From positions 17,210 through 63,085 of the forward strand of contig NZ_FTNA01000019.1 of NCBI RefSeq assembly GCF_900156205.1: a stretch of DNA of 45,876 nt, in the 5' to 3' direction. The stretch comes from Leptospira interrogans (GTDB taxonomy: Bacteria; Spirochaetota; Leptospiria; Leptospirales; Leptospiraceae). This document shows positions 1 to 7,850 of this stretch, in pieces. Both the position numbers and the translations under genes were made by a program. Numbering within the stretch: the stretch's first letter is position 1; every line of letters starts with the position of its first letter. The notes below the pieces were generated by a model. It was given only the letters and a program-made list of their open reading frames with translations, had not been told where the DNA came from and did no database searches.

Positions 1-110
1 ATCTGTGGGAGTTCCCACATTTTCAGGGTTAAACTGTTATATTTGAAATCTGTGGGAGTTCCCACATTTTAGAGTTAAACTATTATATCTGAGATCTGTG
101 GGAGTTCTAT
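1..110. repeat. Tandem palindromic repeat, two and a half units of 46-47 bp
   Basis: The 16-bp palindrome TGTGGGAGTTCCCACA occurs at 4-19 and 51-66, and a decayed third copy (TGTGGGAGTTCTAT) lies at 97-110. The sequence between copies is itself repeated (a TTTT run, then GTTAAACT and TATAT), so this is a tandem array and not a spacer array. The same two-palindrome unit recurs at 13039-13102. The left edge is cut by the window, so the copy number is a minimum. Confidence 0.85.
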
Positions 111-246
111 TCATCAAATCAAAACCTAACTCTAAACGATGACTCGTATTTTAGGACTTAAGAATAAACAGACAAAAATGAAATGATTAGAATATAGAAA
201 ATAAAAATCCTAATCCTCTCCCAATAATACCAAGACCTGTTTTCAG

Positions 247-280
247 AAAAGGGAGAAAAACAATCGCCTTTCTCCCTTTA
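247..280 (-). terminator. Probable intrinsic terminator of the RRM gene
   Basis: An 11-bp perfect stem (AAAGGGAGAAA at 248-258 with TTTCTCCCTTT at 269-279) encloses a 10-nt loop and lies just after the stop codon of the RNA-binding protein gene on the minus strand. The minus-strand transcript ends in CCCTTTT, a short T run, so termination is likely but not textbook. The upstream repeats on the plus strand could use the same structure. Confidence 0.6.
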
Positions 281-285
281 AAAGA

Positions 286-561
286 TCAATATCTAGATCT
301 AGATTTTTCGGGAAAAGGCTTTTTGGGAAGCGCTTCATTAACTTTAATTTCTCTTCCACGGATTTGAGTTCCGTTTAAGCCGTCAATTGCCGCATTTCCT
401 TCTTCTTTGTTCGCCATTTCCACAAATGCCAATCCCCGGGATTTGCCGGAAAGCTTATCAGTGATGATGCGTACAGAGGTTACTTCTCCAAAAGACTCAA
501 ATGCTTTACGGAGGTCGTCTTCGGTTGCCTGATAGGCGAGGTTGCCTATATAAATGTTCAT
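286..561 (-). CDS. RRM-type RNA-binding protein, 91 aa
   Basis: A single RNA recognition motif fills the protein. RNP2 is visible at residues 2-7 (IYIGNL) and RNP1 at about residues 40-48 (KSRGLAFVE), with the aromatic residues that stack on RNA. A short basic, Arg/Ser/Tyr-ending tail follows. Stand-alone bacterial RRM proteins of this size bind single-stranded RNA and are often cold- or stress-induced in other bacteria; that role is inferred here. The ATG is preceded by AGGA about 10 nt upstream. The GC-richer region of about 200 bp upstream (562-760) may be an untranslated leader. The gene stands alone and ends at a hairpin. Confidence 0.93.
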   Translation of the reverse strand: MNIYIGNLAYQATEDDLRKAFESFGEVTSVRIITDKLSGKSRGLAFVEMANKEEGNAAIDGLNGTQIRGREIKVNEALPKKPFPEKSRSRY

Positions 562-1166
562 GAGAAAGGGTCCTTACTAAAAATTACTGGCTCCTAAATT
601 TTAATAGAATGCAAGGTTAGACCAATCAATCGGCGGGATTCGGGAGAGAAATGACCTTTCCTGGTGTTCTATTATTTAAAAGTTCTCAACTGACCCGGGA
701 AAAGGCAGCTTAAGATTCCAGTCGCGCTTACGGTAATCATAGTCAAAAAATTGTCAAGAAAATCTCATATTTTACGAATTGACTTTAAGAAAAACAGATT
801 TAGATTTTTAACCCCCATCAACAGAGTAAAATCGGGTTATAACTTGAATACAAGATGCTTTTAAACATAAGATTTCTTGATTGATCCATCTTAGATTTTG
901 ATTTTTACTAAATTTTCGCTATTTTTCTAATTTTTATCCCCAAATTTAGACCTACAAAAGTAGGCTTTCGCGAAAAGATACAAAATCAAAGAATTTACCC
1001 TCAATTTTTTAAATTCGATTAGAATAGCACTAAGATCAAAAACCTGGCTTTCGATCGTTTATAACAAAATCACAGTTTTTAGTCTTTTACTTAGAAATTT
1101 TAGAGTAAATCGTATACCTCTTACTTATTTTTTAAAAAGAGAATCGAGAACCATTTTTCCTAAGAT

Positions 1167-1318
1167 AACGTGTGTTCGACGTAAAAAATCTATAATTATT
1201 TTCTGAACTTTGCAGATTATGTGAGAACTACCACAAATCAAGTTTTTAAAAATAAATTCTAAAATTGTAGGAACTCATACTTTTATAAAATTCTTTCTCA
1301 GCCAAATCCACGTTAAAA
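1167..1318. repeat. Composite repeat bracketed by inverted end motifs
   Basis: The left end AACGTGTGTTCGACGTAAAA (1167-1186) is matched in inverted orientation by the right end (1294-1318, containing CCAAATCCACGTTAAAA). Inside lie two palindromic motifs, TGTGAGAACTACCACA at 1220-1235 and TGTAGGAACTCATAC at 1266-1280, exactly 46 bp apart. Related arrangements occur at 12838-12960, 24181-24317 and 35266-35540. Confidence 0.65.
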
Positions 1319-1433
1319 TGCCAAAATCCACTCTCAAATTTTGAATCCAGCTTTGTTTTTTACAAAATTTTAAAAAGCTAAATCACCTTCGAAATCGGAA
1401 ACACATTTCAATAAAAAGACTGTTTCTAATTTT

Positions 1434-1527
1434 TACTCAAAACTATATAGTAAAACACCTAATACTTTTATTTAAACAATGTTTTGTAATAAAAATCCAG
1501 AGGATTCAATTTTATAGGTTCAGTAAT
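1434..1527. repeat. Dispersed repeat, TACTCA family
   Basis: It begins TACTCAAAACTATATAG and ends with ATTCAATTTTATAGGTTCAG, with GTTTTGTAATAAAAAT in the middle. The same order of blocks is seen at 14079-14175 and 18124-18213, and a right-half copy lies at about 1662-1720. Confidence 0.6.
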
Positions 1528-1661
1528 TTCAGATATAAAAAAGCTTTATATTTTAGTTTAAAAGTTCTGAGTAGATAAATGCTCTAAAATGACTATTATA
1601 TAAATAACTCGCAAAATATTCAATTTATTGAATGTAAAATTTAAATAAACTGTTTTTGCAC

Positions 1662-1720
1662 CAAAACAGTGTTTTGTAATAAAATTTACAGTATTCAATC
1701 TTATAGAGATCAGCAATAGT
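1662..1720. repeat. Dispersed repeat, TACTCA family, right half
   Basis: It contains AACAGTGTTTTGTAATAAAA followed by GTATTCAATCTTATAGAGAT. It matches the right half of the copies at 1434 and 18124 and the right half at 17108. Confidence 0.5.
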
Positions 1721-2036
1721 CGAGTAAGAAATGGTATTCTTATTTCTTATGAAACTTAAAATAATTTTATAAAATTTTTAATTCTTTCAATAATCAAGAT
1801 TTTGGTCTGCATCTTGTTAAGTGAATACTCAAGTCCTTAAGTATATTTTTAGGCGAACCCACCTATTTCAAATCGAATTGGAATATTCTTTATTATCAAT
1901 TTATTCTTTTAAAAACTTTGCAACATTTATAAACAATAAACCCAACAAAAGAATTTTCGTTGATAAAAATTTATCTACTTATATTCAAAAATGAATTTAT
2001 AAAGGCTACAAAGACATCAAAAGGAATCGCAAAACA

Positions 2037-3632
2037 ATGGATATAACACTTTATCAAATCTCCTGTTACTTAGTGGCTACCATGCTTACTTTTAAAGCGT
2101 TTTATAATTTATTCTTATATTATAAAAACAGAAATCAAATACATTTATTACACTTCGCTTTTTTACAGATAGCTTATGGTTTATACATTTTATTTTTTAC
2201 ACAAACAATCAACACGACAAATCCGGAAGAAGCCTTAATCTGGAAAAGATTAGAAGATATTATACTTCCCATATTTGGAATCTTTTTGATTCTATTCGTA
2301 AATTCCTATCTTAAGATTTTCAGCACCGATTTCGTATATTTTTATATACTACTCAACTTGTTATTATCCGTAGCAATTTTATTTGATTTCAATTCATATC
2401 ATATCGGACTTCTTCACGAAAAAAAAATTTCTTCTCTCGGAATTATAATCTATGAAACCGATCAACCGGTCCTGGTTAATTATTTATATGTTTCTAGAAT
2501 TTTGACTATCTTTTGGATTTTATTTAAGGTTGTTACTCAATTCATCCATTATCTATTCAAAAATTTATTTTTATTTATAGGATTCACATTGTTTTGTGCA
2601 AATGCACTCTTAGACATTTTAGTAACAATCAATTTGATTCCATTACCCTATACTTCTCATTTTAGTTTTTTAATTCTATCGTTCTCCGTTGATTTTTTTC
2701 TCAAATCGAACCAATTCGAAAAAAAATCTAAAGAAGAATTCAAACAGATTTTGGCTTCACCTAAAAAACCGACCGCCTTTTCTTTTTTGCCCAAAGTAAA
2801 AAAGATAGAATATGAAAACCAAAAAGAAAAAATTCATCCGATCAAAATCAATTCTCCACTTTCCGATAAGAATCCTTTTTTTATTCGCACTCTCGGTAAT
2901 CTGGAATTAGAAAGAGGAGGAATTCGGATTCCTCAAAAGGAAATCTCTACTAAAAAGAAAATGTTGAAACTTCTCAAAATTCTTCTCATTCGTTTTGAAA
3001 AAGGAATTCATAGAGAAGAGTTGCTTGAGTTCCTCTGGCCTAAAATGTCTGAAAAAAAAGCGCTCAATAGTTTACACGCTCTTTGTTTTCGTCTGAGAAA
3101 AATTATCGGAAATCCAGAAGCACTCGTTTTTTCGGAAGATCGTTTATTTTTTAGACAGGATTTAGTTCAGACTGACTTTCAACTTTTTGAAAAACACTAC
3201 CAAGTAGGAATAAAATCTATACGCAAAGGAGATACTGAATTAGCAATTCAAGAATTTCGTTGCGCAAGGAGTTTTTACAAAGGCGTTTTTTTTGAATTCG
3301 ATCTTTATTTTCCGGAATCGGAAATTAGAAGAGAATATATTCGAAAAAGCTTAATCGAAATCTTCCAATTTTTATGTGAAAAAGATTCAGAGAAAAATGA
3401 AATCAAAAAACTTTTAGATGATTCTACGAATTGGATTTATCTAGACGACTTGGATGAAAGAGCTTGGAGATTTCATTTCGAAGCCCTTTTCCAATTGAAT
3501 CGTAAAAACGAAGCTCTGCGTAAATACCAAGAATTTAAAAAATCTCTGAAGAAAGAATTAGACATCGAACCAGAATCTGCAACGTTCAGTTTGATCGAAA
3601 AAATCCGTTCCGGAGAAGTAAGTCGTGTTTAA
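2037..3632 (+). CDS. Membrane-embedded SARP-like transcriptional regulator (wHTH + BTAD)
   Basis: The N-terminal half (residues about 5-225) has around seven hydrophobic segments. After a charged linker (225-280) comes a winged-helix DNA-binding domain of the OmpR/SARP kind (about 283-376; [12 protein letters not shown] and [16 protein letters not shown] are typical). A bacterial transcriptional activation domain follows (about 378-527; note [14 protein letters not shown] and the ending DIEPES). BTAD domains are TPR-like and mediate activation in SARP regulators. Here the regulator appears fixed in the inner membrane with the DNA-binding part in the cytoplasm, so it may sense an envelope signal directly; this is inference. 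The ATG follows GGAA by 8 nt. The gene stands alone after a long desert, and its targets are unknown. Confidence 0.85.
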   Translation: MDITLYQISCYLVATMLTFKAFYNLFLYYKNRNQIHLLHFAFLQIAYGLYILFFTQTINTTNPEEALIWKRLEDIILPIFGIFLILFVNSYLKIFSTDFVYFYILLNLLLSVAILFDFNSYHIGLLHEKKISSLGIIIYETDQPVLVNYLYVSRILTIFWILFKVVTQFIHYLFKNLFLFIGFTLFCANALLDILVTINLIPLPYTSHFSFLILSFSVDFFLKSNQFEKKSKEEFKQILASPKKPTAFSFLPKVKKIEYENQKEKIHPIKINSPLSDKNPFFIRTLGNLELERGGIRIPQKEISTKKKMLKLLKILLIRFEKGIHREELLEFLWPKMSEKKALNSLHALCFRLRKIIGNPEALVFSEDRLFFRQDLVQTDFQLFEKHYQVGIKSIRKGDTELAIQEFRCARSFYKGVFFEFDLYFPESEIRREYIRKSLIEIFQFLCEKDSEKNEIKKLLDDSTNWIYLDDLDERAWRFHFEALFQLNRKNEALRKYQEFKKSLKKELDIEPESATFSLIEKIRSGEVSRV

Positions 3633-3659
3633 GAATACAACTAATAGTCCCTTTCGCAT

Positions 3660-3748
3660 TCGTTAACCGAGTTCACGTTGTTCTAAAGTTTTAGGCAAGT
3701 TTTAAATCTGCAAAAACTCACATAAAAAAAGAATCGGTGAACTCGACC
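3660..3748. repeat. Imperfect inverted repeat downstream of the SARP gene
   Basis: CGAGTTCAC at about 3668-3677 is inverted as GTGAACTCG at about 3737-3746. The sequence resembles the AACGTGAGTTCGGCG end motif found elsewhere in the window. It might form a long hairpin between the SARP gene and the convergent small gene. There is no U-rich tail, so a terminator role is doubtful. Confidence 0.35.
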
Positions 3749-3805
3749 AACAAACAATGTAGTTTTAGAACAAGTACTCAACTTCAATCCGTTATTGAAA
3801 TGGAT

Positions 3806-4075
3806 TTAACAATTTTTCCATTTAGTTTTTCTAAGCTCTTTCCAATTTTTATTCCGATCTCTTGAATAACTTTTGTCATCCCAATGAGTTGGAAGCATCC
3901 TGTAAGATCTTTTTCTTCTGGGTTGAACTTTGATCCACGATCCGTCTTCTAATTCCCAATCCGTATCGAACGTTTTTCTGAGTTCATTTGTAGTTTGAAC
4001 TTTTCGAAAATAAGGAAGACGATAACTAAATTTAGTCCGCCAAGGAAACCCTAAATTTTCAAAATAGATATACAT
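3806..4075 (-). CDS. Small basic hypothetical protein, 89 aa
   Basis: I do not recognise the family. The protein is rich in Arg, Lys, Trp and Tyr (strings such as RRKRSYR and KNWKELRKTKWK near the C-terminus), has no signal peptide or membrane segment, and has a very high predicted charge. A nucleic-acid contact is possible but unproven. The start is supported by GGAG 10 nt upstream of the ATG. That GGAG lies in the loop of an 8-bp hairpin (4076-4105) abutting the start codon. It is convergent with the SARP gene. The reading frame could also be fortuitous. Confidence 0.5.
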   Translation of the reverse strand: MYIYFENLGFPWRTKFSYRLPYFRKVQTTNELRKTFDTDWELEDGSWIKVQPRRKRSYRMLPTHWDDKSYSRDRNKNWKELRKTKWKNC

Positions 4076-4105
4076 ACACTAACTTCTCCAAAATGAGGTT
4101 AGTGT
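4076..4105 (-). promoter_or_regulatory. Hairpin presenting the ribosome-binding site of the 89-aa gene
   Basis: ACACTAAC (4076-4083) pairs with GTTAGTGT (4098-4105) in a perfect 8-bp stem. On the minus strand the 14-nt loop contains GGAG, the likely Shine-Dalgarno sequence, and the stem ends directly at the ATG. It could modulate ribosome access; this is a structural observation only. Confidence 0.4.
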
Positions 4106-4279
4106 TTATTAAATTCCTTTTTCATAATATACCGTCTATAACCTGCTTTCATTCTTTATAAATTGAAAATCGATTTTTTCAATAAAAATTCCATATCTAT
4201 CTATAAACAATTTTTCCATTCGTTTTAATGAAAAAACATAAGAAAATTAATCTTTCAATAACTCTAATAAATATAATTT

Positions 4280-5017
4280 TCAAGGACGTTCTACAAGTGT
4301 TCCTCTTCCTTTTCGAATATCATAAATATAGAATGTGATTTCTGGTAGTTTTACCGTGGCCGCAGATTTTTTCTTTTTAGATTCTTCTTTTTCTTCTTCC
4401 AAAGAAACAATCATCACCAATCTTTCTTTTCCGGGAGATGTAAGAAATTTTTCCAAAGAATATTTTTTCGGTAGAACACCTACAAGATTTGCACTCACAG
4501 GATTGTAGACAAAAACCTGCTTTCTATCTTTTTGATTTAAAAATCCGTCCTTATTTGTGTCCTCAGTCATTCCAATCAAGATTAGATTTTTTCCGGTGGA
4601 AATCCCGGATGCCAAAACGGAATCCAATTCTGATTCTTCCGTAGTATTACCTACAACATCTGTACCAGTAAAATAATCCCAAATATAAACGTTTCTATGA
4701 AATAGTTTACGCGGATTTCCTGATTCCAAATCGACTACGGTCAAATTTCTTGCGTGATTCAGAGTTTTTCTATGACCTGCTACAGTTTCTCTGGAAAGTT
4801 CAAATGGATAAAAAAGATAACGTTCCCAAAGAACCACAGAATGATTGAGTAAATCTCCACTTCTATCTGCAGGAGTCAAAGGTTCTTCTTTAGAAGAACC
4901 AGGTTCGACTAACTCAACTCCTCTGTCTAAAATGAACCAACTTTTAGAAAGTGTAAAAACTAAAATTCCGACTATAACAATTCCAAATGCGTAAACTCCT
5001 AGCCGGATTTTTTCCAT
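4280..5017 (-). CDS. Membrane-anchored hypothetical protein, 245 aa
   Basis: A single N-terminal hydrophobic segment (residues about 7-25) is followed by an extracytoplasmic region of about 220 residues rich in beta-type sequence. It contains DTNKDGFLNQKDRK at about 153-166, an EF-hand/dockerin-like calcium-binding loop, and a Lys-rich stretch (EEKEESKKKKS) near residue 215. No enzyme motif was recognised. It lies 46 bp downstream of the glycogen-binding-domain gene on the same strand, so the two probably form one transcription unit. The overall pattern resembles conserved envelope proteins restricted to Leptospira, which is an impression rather than a search result. Confidence 0.75.
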   Translation of the reverse strand: MEKIRLGVYAFGIVIVGILVFTLSKSWFILDRGVELVEPGSSKEEPLTPADRSGDLLNHSVVLWERYLFYPFELSRETVAGHRKTLNHARNLTVVDLESGNPRKLFHRNVYIWDYFTGTDVVGNTTEESELDSVLASGISTGKNLILIGMTEDTNKDGFLNQKDRKQVFVYNPVSANLVGVLPKKYSLEKFLTSPGKERLVMIVSLEEEKEESKKKKSAATVKLPEITFYIYDIRKGRGTLVERP

Positions 5018-5063
5018 GAGTAGAAAAAAGCCCGGGAAAAGATCAGGTCAATGAAAAAATAGA

Positions 5064-5972
5064 CTATTTTCTCTCCAAAGCATAAGAACGTTCAGGTACA
5101 ATCAGATAAGAAGATATTTCACCCGTATCTTCCCTAAGTCTTGTATTTTGATTAAACGTATCTAAAATGATCTTTCCATCTTGTACAAAGTTATAGAGAT
5201 AATTTCCAGGTTTCATTTTTTTTATGAGAGTAAATACTTCTTTTTCCTTTTTTAAAATGTCTTCTTCCGGATCCCAGTGATTAAAGTCTCCCACAAGAGT
5301 AACCATCTCCGCATCTGGAGCATAAATTCTAAATTCCACAGTTCTATATTCTAATTCTTCATAGGGAGAATCTTCCAAAATCCGAGTGGTCACCAATTTA
5401 TCCGGTCCGGTTGAAATCGCAATCAATCTAGAAATCAAAGAACCGTCTCCGTCTTCCACCGAATCGGGGTTAGACGGATCATGGGTAAATAAACCGTCCA
5501 CTCTAAATTTATATTCTAGTATTTTGAGTTCTTCCCGAATCGTGTCCCTACTCTCCGGATCAAATACAATATAAAAAACTCCGTGATCGTTTTTTTTCAA
5601 AGGGATACATCTCCAAAGAGAAAAGTTTCCACAAACGGAAACTTCCTCGTTCTCAATTCCTTCAAAAGTAAATAAAATTCCCCGGTTGAGAAGTTTTCCA
5701 GTTTCTAATGTTAAGGAAGAATCTATATATCGGATATATCTGGGGGCTACCGCCCTTTTCAATTTTTCCATCTGCCAGTAATAATAAATTTTTTCTTTTT
5801 CCACTGGTTCTAAAAAATCTTCATAGTCTTCCGATGAAAAGGATCCGATCCAGTTACCCGCATCGTCGGCACCTATTGCAACGCTAATCATTAGAAGTAG
5901 TACTAATAAAATTTTTATCTTAGGGATCGATTTCATTCTGAATAGAAGTTCGATCAGTTTTCTAAAAAGCAT
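5064..5972 (-). CDS. Exported protein with two glycogen-binding-like (CBM48/AMPK) domains
   Basis: After a hydrophobic signal-like segment (about residues 18-34) there are two E-set/CBM48-type modules. The first is at about 85-190 (NFSLWRCIPLKK), the second at about 205-295 (EFRIYAPDAEMVTLVGDFNHWDP, then GNYLYNFVQDGK). The GDFNHWDP block with following aromatic residues is the hallmark of AMPK-beta-type glycogen-binding domains. No catalytic domain is attached, so it probably binds a glucan or another partner in the envelope. Two starts are possible: 5972, or the ATG at 5936, which gives a cleaner signal peptide (MKSIPKIKILLVLLLM). It leads the unit with the gene at 4280-5017 and is divergent from the large TPR gene. 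Confidence 0.8.
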   Translation of the reverse strand: MLFRKLIELLFRMKSIPKIKILLVLLLMISVAIGADDAGNWIGSFSSEDYEDFLEPVEKEKIYYYWQMEKLKRAVAPRYIRYIDSSLTLETGKLLNRGILFTFEGIENEEVSVCGNFSLWRCIPLKKNDHGVFYIVFDPESRDTIREELKILEYKFRVDGLFTHDPSNPDSVEDGDGSLISRLIAISTGPDKLVTTRILEDSPYEELEYRTVEFRIYAPDAEMVTLVGDFNHWDPEEDILKKEKEVFTLIKKMKPGNYLYNFVQDGKIILDTFNQNTRLREDTGEISSYLIVPERSYALERK

Positions 5973-6125
5973 AAGGCAAATCCGAAATCGATCCGTAAGA
6001 AATCGAATATAGTCCCAATCCTATATAAAAAATTTTTTCGACTCGAATCAAGTTTATGCGTTTTTAGAGATAGTTTTTTCCTTGGAGAATTGAAAAGCCT
6101 ACCGATATAATCTAACAGAAATATC

Positions 6126-7850
6126 ATGGCTGAGGCGAATTCTACCCCATTGAGCGAAGCTGAATTAGAGCAAGTTCGTTCTATTCTACAGCCTCTATCC
6201 AAAAATCCGGACATTTCGGAAGAACTCAATCCGATGCTTTCCGTATTCCGCCAAAAAATGGGATACGGAACTCAGATGTCTTCTCACGACGATGAAGACA
6301 TAGAGGAAGAAACAGAATCTAATTCTGACTTTGAAGAAGGGGAAGAAGAATTCGCACAATCTGAAAGTCCTCAAAGACCCCCCACTAAAGTTTTCGAAGA
6401 CGACGATATAGATTTAGACGAACTCTTAGCAGAACCAGGACAAGCTCCGACGGCAAGCCCGCCGACTGATGATTTTTCTTTTGAAGAAGAACCCAGCGCA
6501 GACTCAGGTGATCCATTTGCAGATTTTGGAATGGATTCCGAACCAGCTTCTGATTCGTTGGATGATTTCGGATTGCCCGAAACTTCTCCGACAAGTGACT
6601 CCGATGATTTCTCTTTTGGGGAAGAATCGACCCAAAACGCAGATACGTCCGATCCTTTTGGCGATTTAGCAGAATCAACATCCGAAGATCCATTCAGTGG
6701 AACCGACTTTAGTTCGGAGCCGATAGATGATTTTTCTTCAACACCAACTACATCTTCCGACTTAGATCCATTCGCGGATACATTCACTTCTACTCCGGAC
6801 ACGTCTGGAGATCCATTTGCGGACATGGGAAGCTTAGAAACTTCAAGTTCGGGAGAAGACGATTTTGGACTTTCTGGATCAGGGTCTGACAATGAAGTTA
6901 CGTCTTCCGAACCGTCCCCAACCGACGATGATTTTTTTAGCCAGCCAATAGATTCTGAACCTTCTTCGACGGAAACCGATCCTTTTGCAGACTTTGGCGA
7001 TCTAGGTTCTCCGGCAAGTGGAGGACAGGATCCATTTTCAGATCTTTCTTCTTCGGCTACAGTTTCGGAAGATCCTTTTGCAGACTTTGTTCCTTCCACC
7101 GAAGAAGACACGTTATCCGACATTGTCACAGGCGCAGATGCGTCCTTCGACACCTTTAGTCCCGATTTAGAATCGGATACAGGAGGAGGAGAAGATTTTG
7201 ATTCCGGAAGTTCTTTCGGTCTGGAAGCAGACCTACAAGGACTTGCAAGTGAAGAAAAAGAAGAAATAGACAAAGGACTCAAAGACGAAGAACTCGCAAT
7301 CATTCAAAAAGAAATTCTAAGATACCCTCCTACACTTCGTCGTGCGGTGATAGACGCAATCGTTCAAGATAAACTCACCCCTAGGGATCAAAAAGGTCTT
7401 TTAGAATTAATCAAAATTGAAAGTTCACCTGAAGAAATCGCGGACTTCCTCTCCGGCGTTTTAGGAGAACCCGTTTCTGTTTCTCAAAGAATGAGTGGAT
7501 TTTCCAAAGACGGAGTTCCGATCATTTCTACAGATCCTGTTTATACAAAAGAAGGACTTCAAAGACAAAAAAAATTAATTCGAAGAACGATTTTAGGAAT
7601 CGCCGCTACCATCTTTATTGTAGTAGGTGGAACCTTATTTTATAGAAATTTTATTGTTCCCAAACAAGCGGCCCAATACTACGATCAAGGTTTAACTTTA
7701 ATTCGAGAAGCTGGCGCTTATCCTAAAAATAGTGAAACAAGAAAAAGAAAATTTTTCGAAGCAGAAGAATCTTTCGCGAGAGGTGAGAACATTTTACCAA
7801 ACCACCTCAAATACCTGAATCTCTATGGAATCGGAATACACACGAGTTGA
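6126..7850 (+). CDS. Acidic repeat/TPR membrane protein, N-terminal part (frame ends early)
   Basis: Residues about 50-370 are an acidic, Ser/Pro/Asp-rich low-complexity region with many DPFADF-like repeats. Residues about 380-460 form a small folded region, about 486-510 a single membrane segment (LGIAATIFIVVGGTLFY), and after it the first TPR begins. The frame stops at 7848-7850 in the middle of a TPR helix. Removing one G from the GG at 7833-7834 would join it cleanly to the frame that continues to 9726, giving a protein of about 1,200 residues. The layout (cytoplasmic acidic tail, one membrane helix, periplasmic TPR array) recalls the spirochaete flagellar collar protein FlcA of Borrelia (BB0236); I hold that identity weakly. 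Confidence 0.8.
   Translation: MAEANSTPLSEAELEQVRSILQPLSKNPDISEELNPMLSVFRQKMGYGTQMSSHDDEDIEEETESNSDFEEGEEEFAQSESPQRPPTKVFEDDDIDLDELLAEPGQAPTASPPTDDFSFEEEPSADSGDPFADFGMDSEPASDSLDDFGLPETSPTSDSDDFSFGEESTQNADTSDPFGDLAESTSEDPFSGTDFSSEPIDDFSSTPTTSSDLDPFADTFTSTPDTSGDPFADMGSLETSSSGEDDFGLSGSGSDNEVTSSEPSPTDDDFFSQPIDSEPSSTETDPFADFGDLGSPASGGQDPFSDLSSSATVSEDPFADFVPSTEEDTLSDIVTGADASFDTFSPDLESDTGGGEDFDSGSSFGLEADLQGLASEEKEEIDKGLKDEELAIIQKEILRYPPTLRRAVIDAIVQDKLTPRDQKGLLELIKIESSPEEIADFLSGVLGEPVSVSQRMSGFSKDGVPIISTDPVYTKEGLQRQKKLIRRTILGIAATIFIVVGGTLFYRNFIVPKQAAQYYDQGLTLIREAGAYPKNSETRKRKFFEAEESFARGENILPNHLKYLNLYGIGIHTS

Larger units (their letters stand above)
562..2036. other. 1.5-kb gene-poor region with repeats
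   Basis: No convincing gene was found. Positions 562-760 are noticeably more GC-rich than the rest and may be the leader of the RRM gene. A TTGACA box sits on the minus strand at 752-757, but no good -10 element is spaced from it. From about 780 on the sequence is very AT-rich and every frame is interrupted. It holds a composite repeat (1167-1318) and two copies of the TACTCA family (1434-1527 and about 1662-1720). Confidence 0.7.

Noticed and set aside
1..110. CRISPR-like array of palindromic repeats with about 30-bp spacers
   Set aside because: The linkers are near-identical to each other, only two and a half units exist, and no cas gene is present in the window.
6371..7303. Open frame of 310 codons on the minus strand opposite the acidic gene
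   Set aside because: It is a shadow produced by the low-complexity Ser/Asp/Pro codons of the plus-strand gene, with no ribosome-binding site or recognisable domain.
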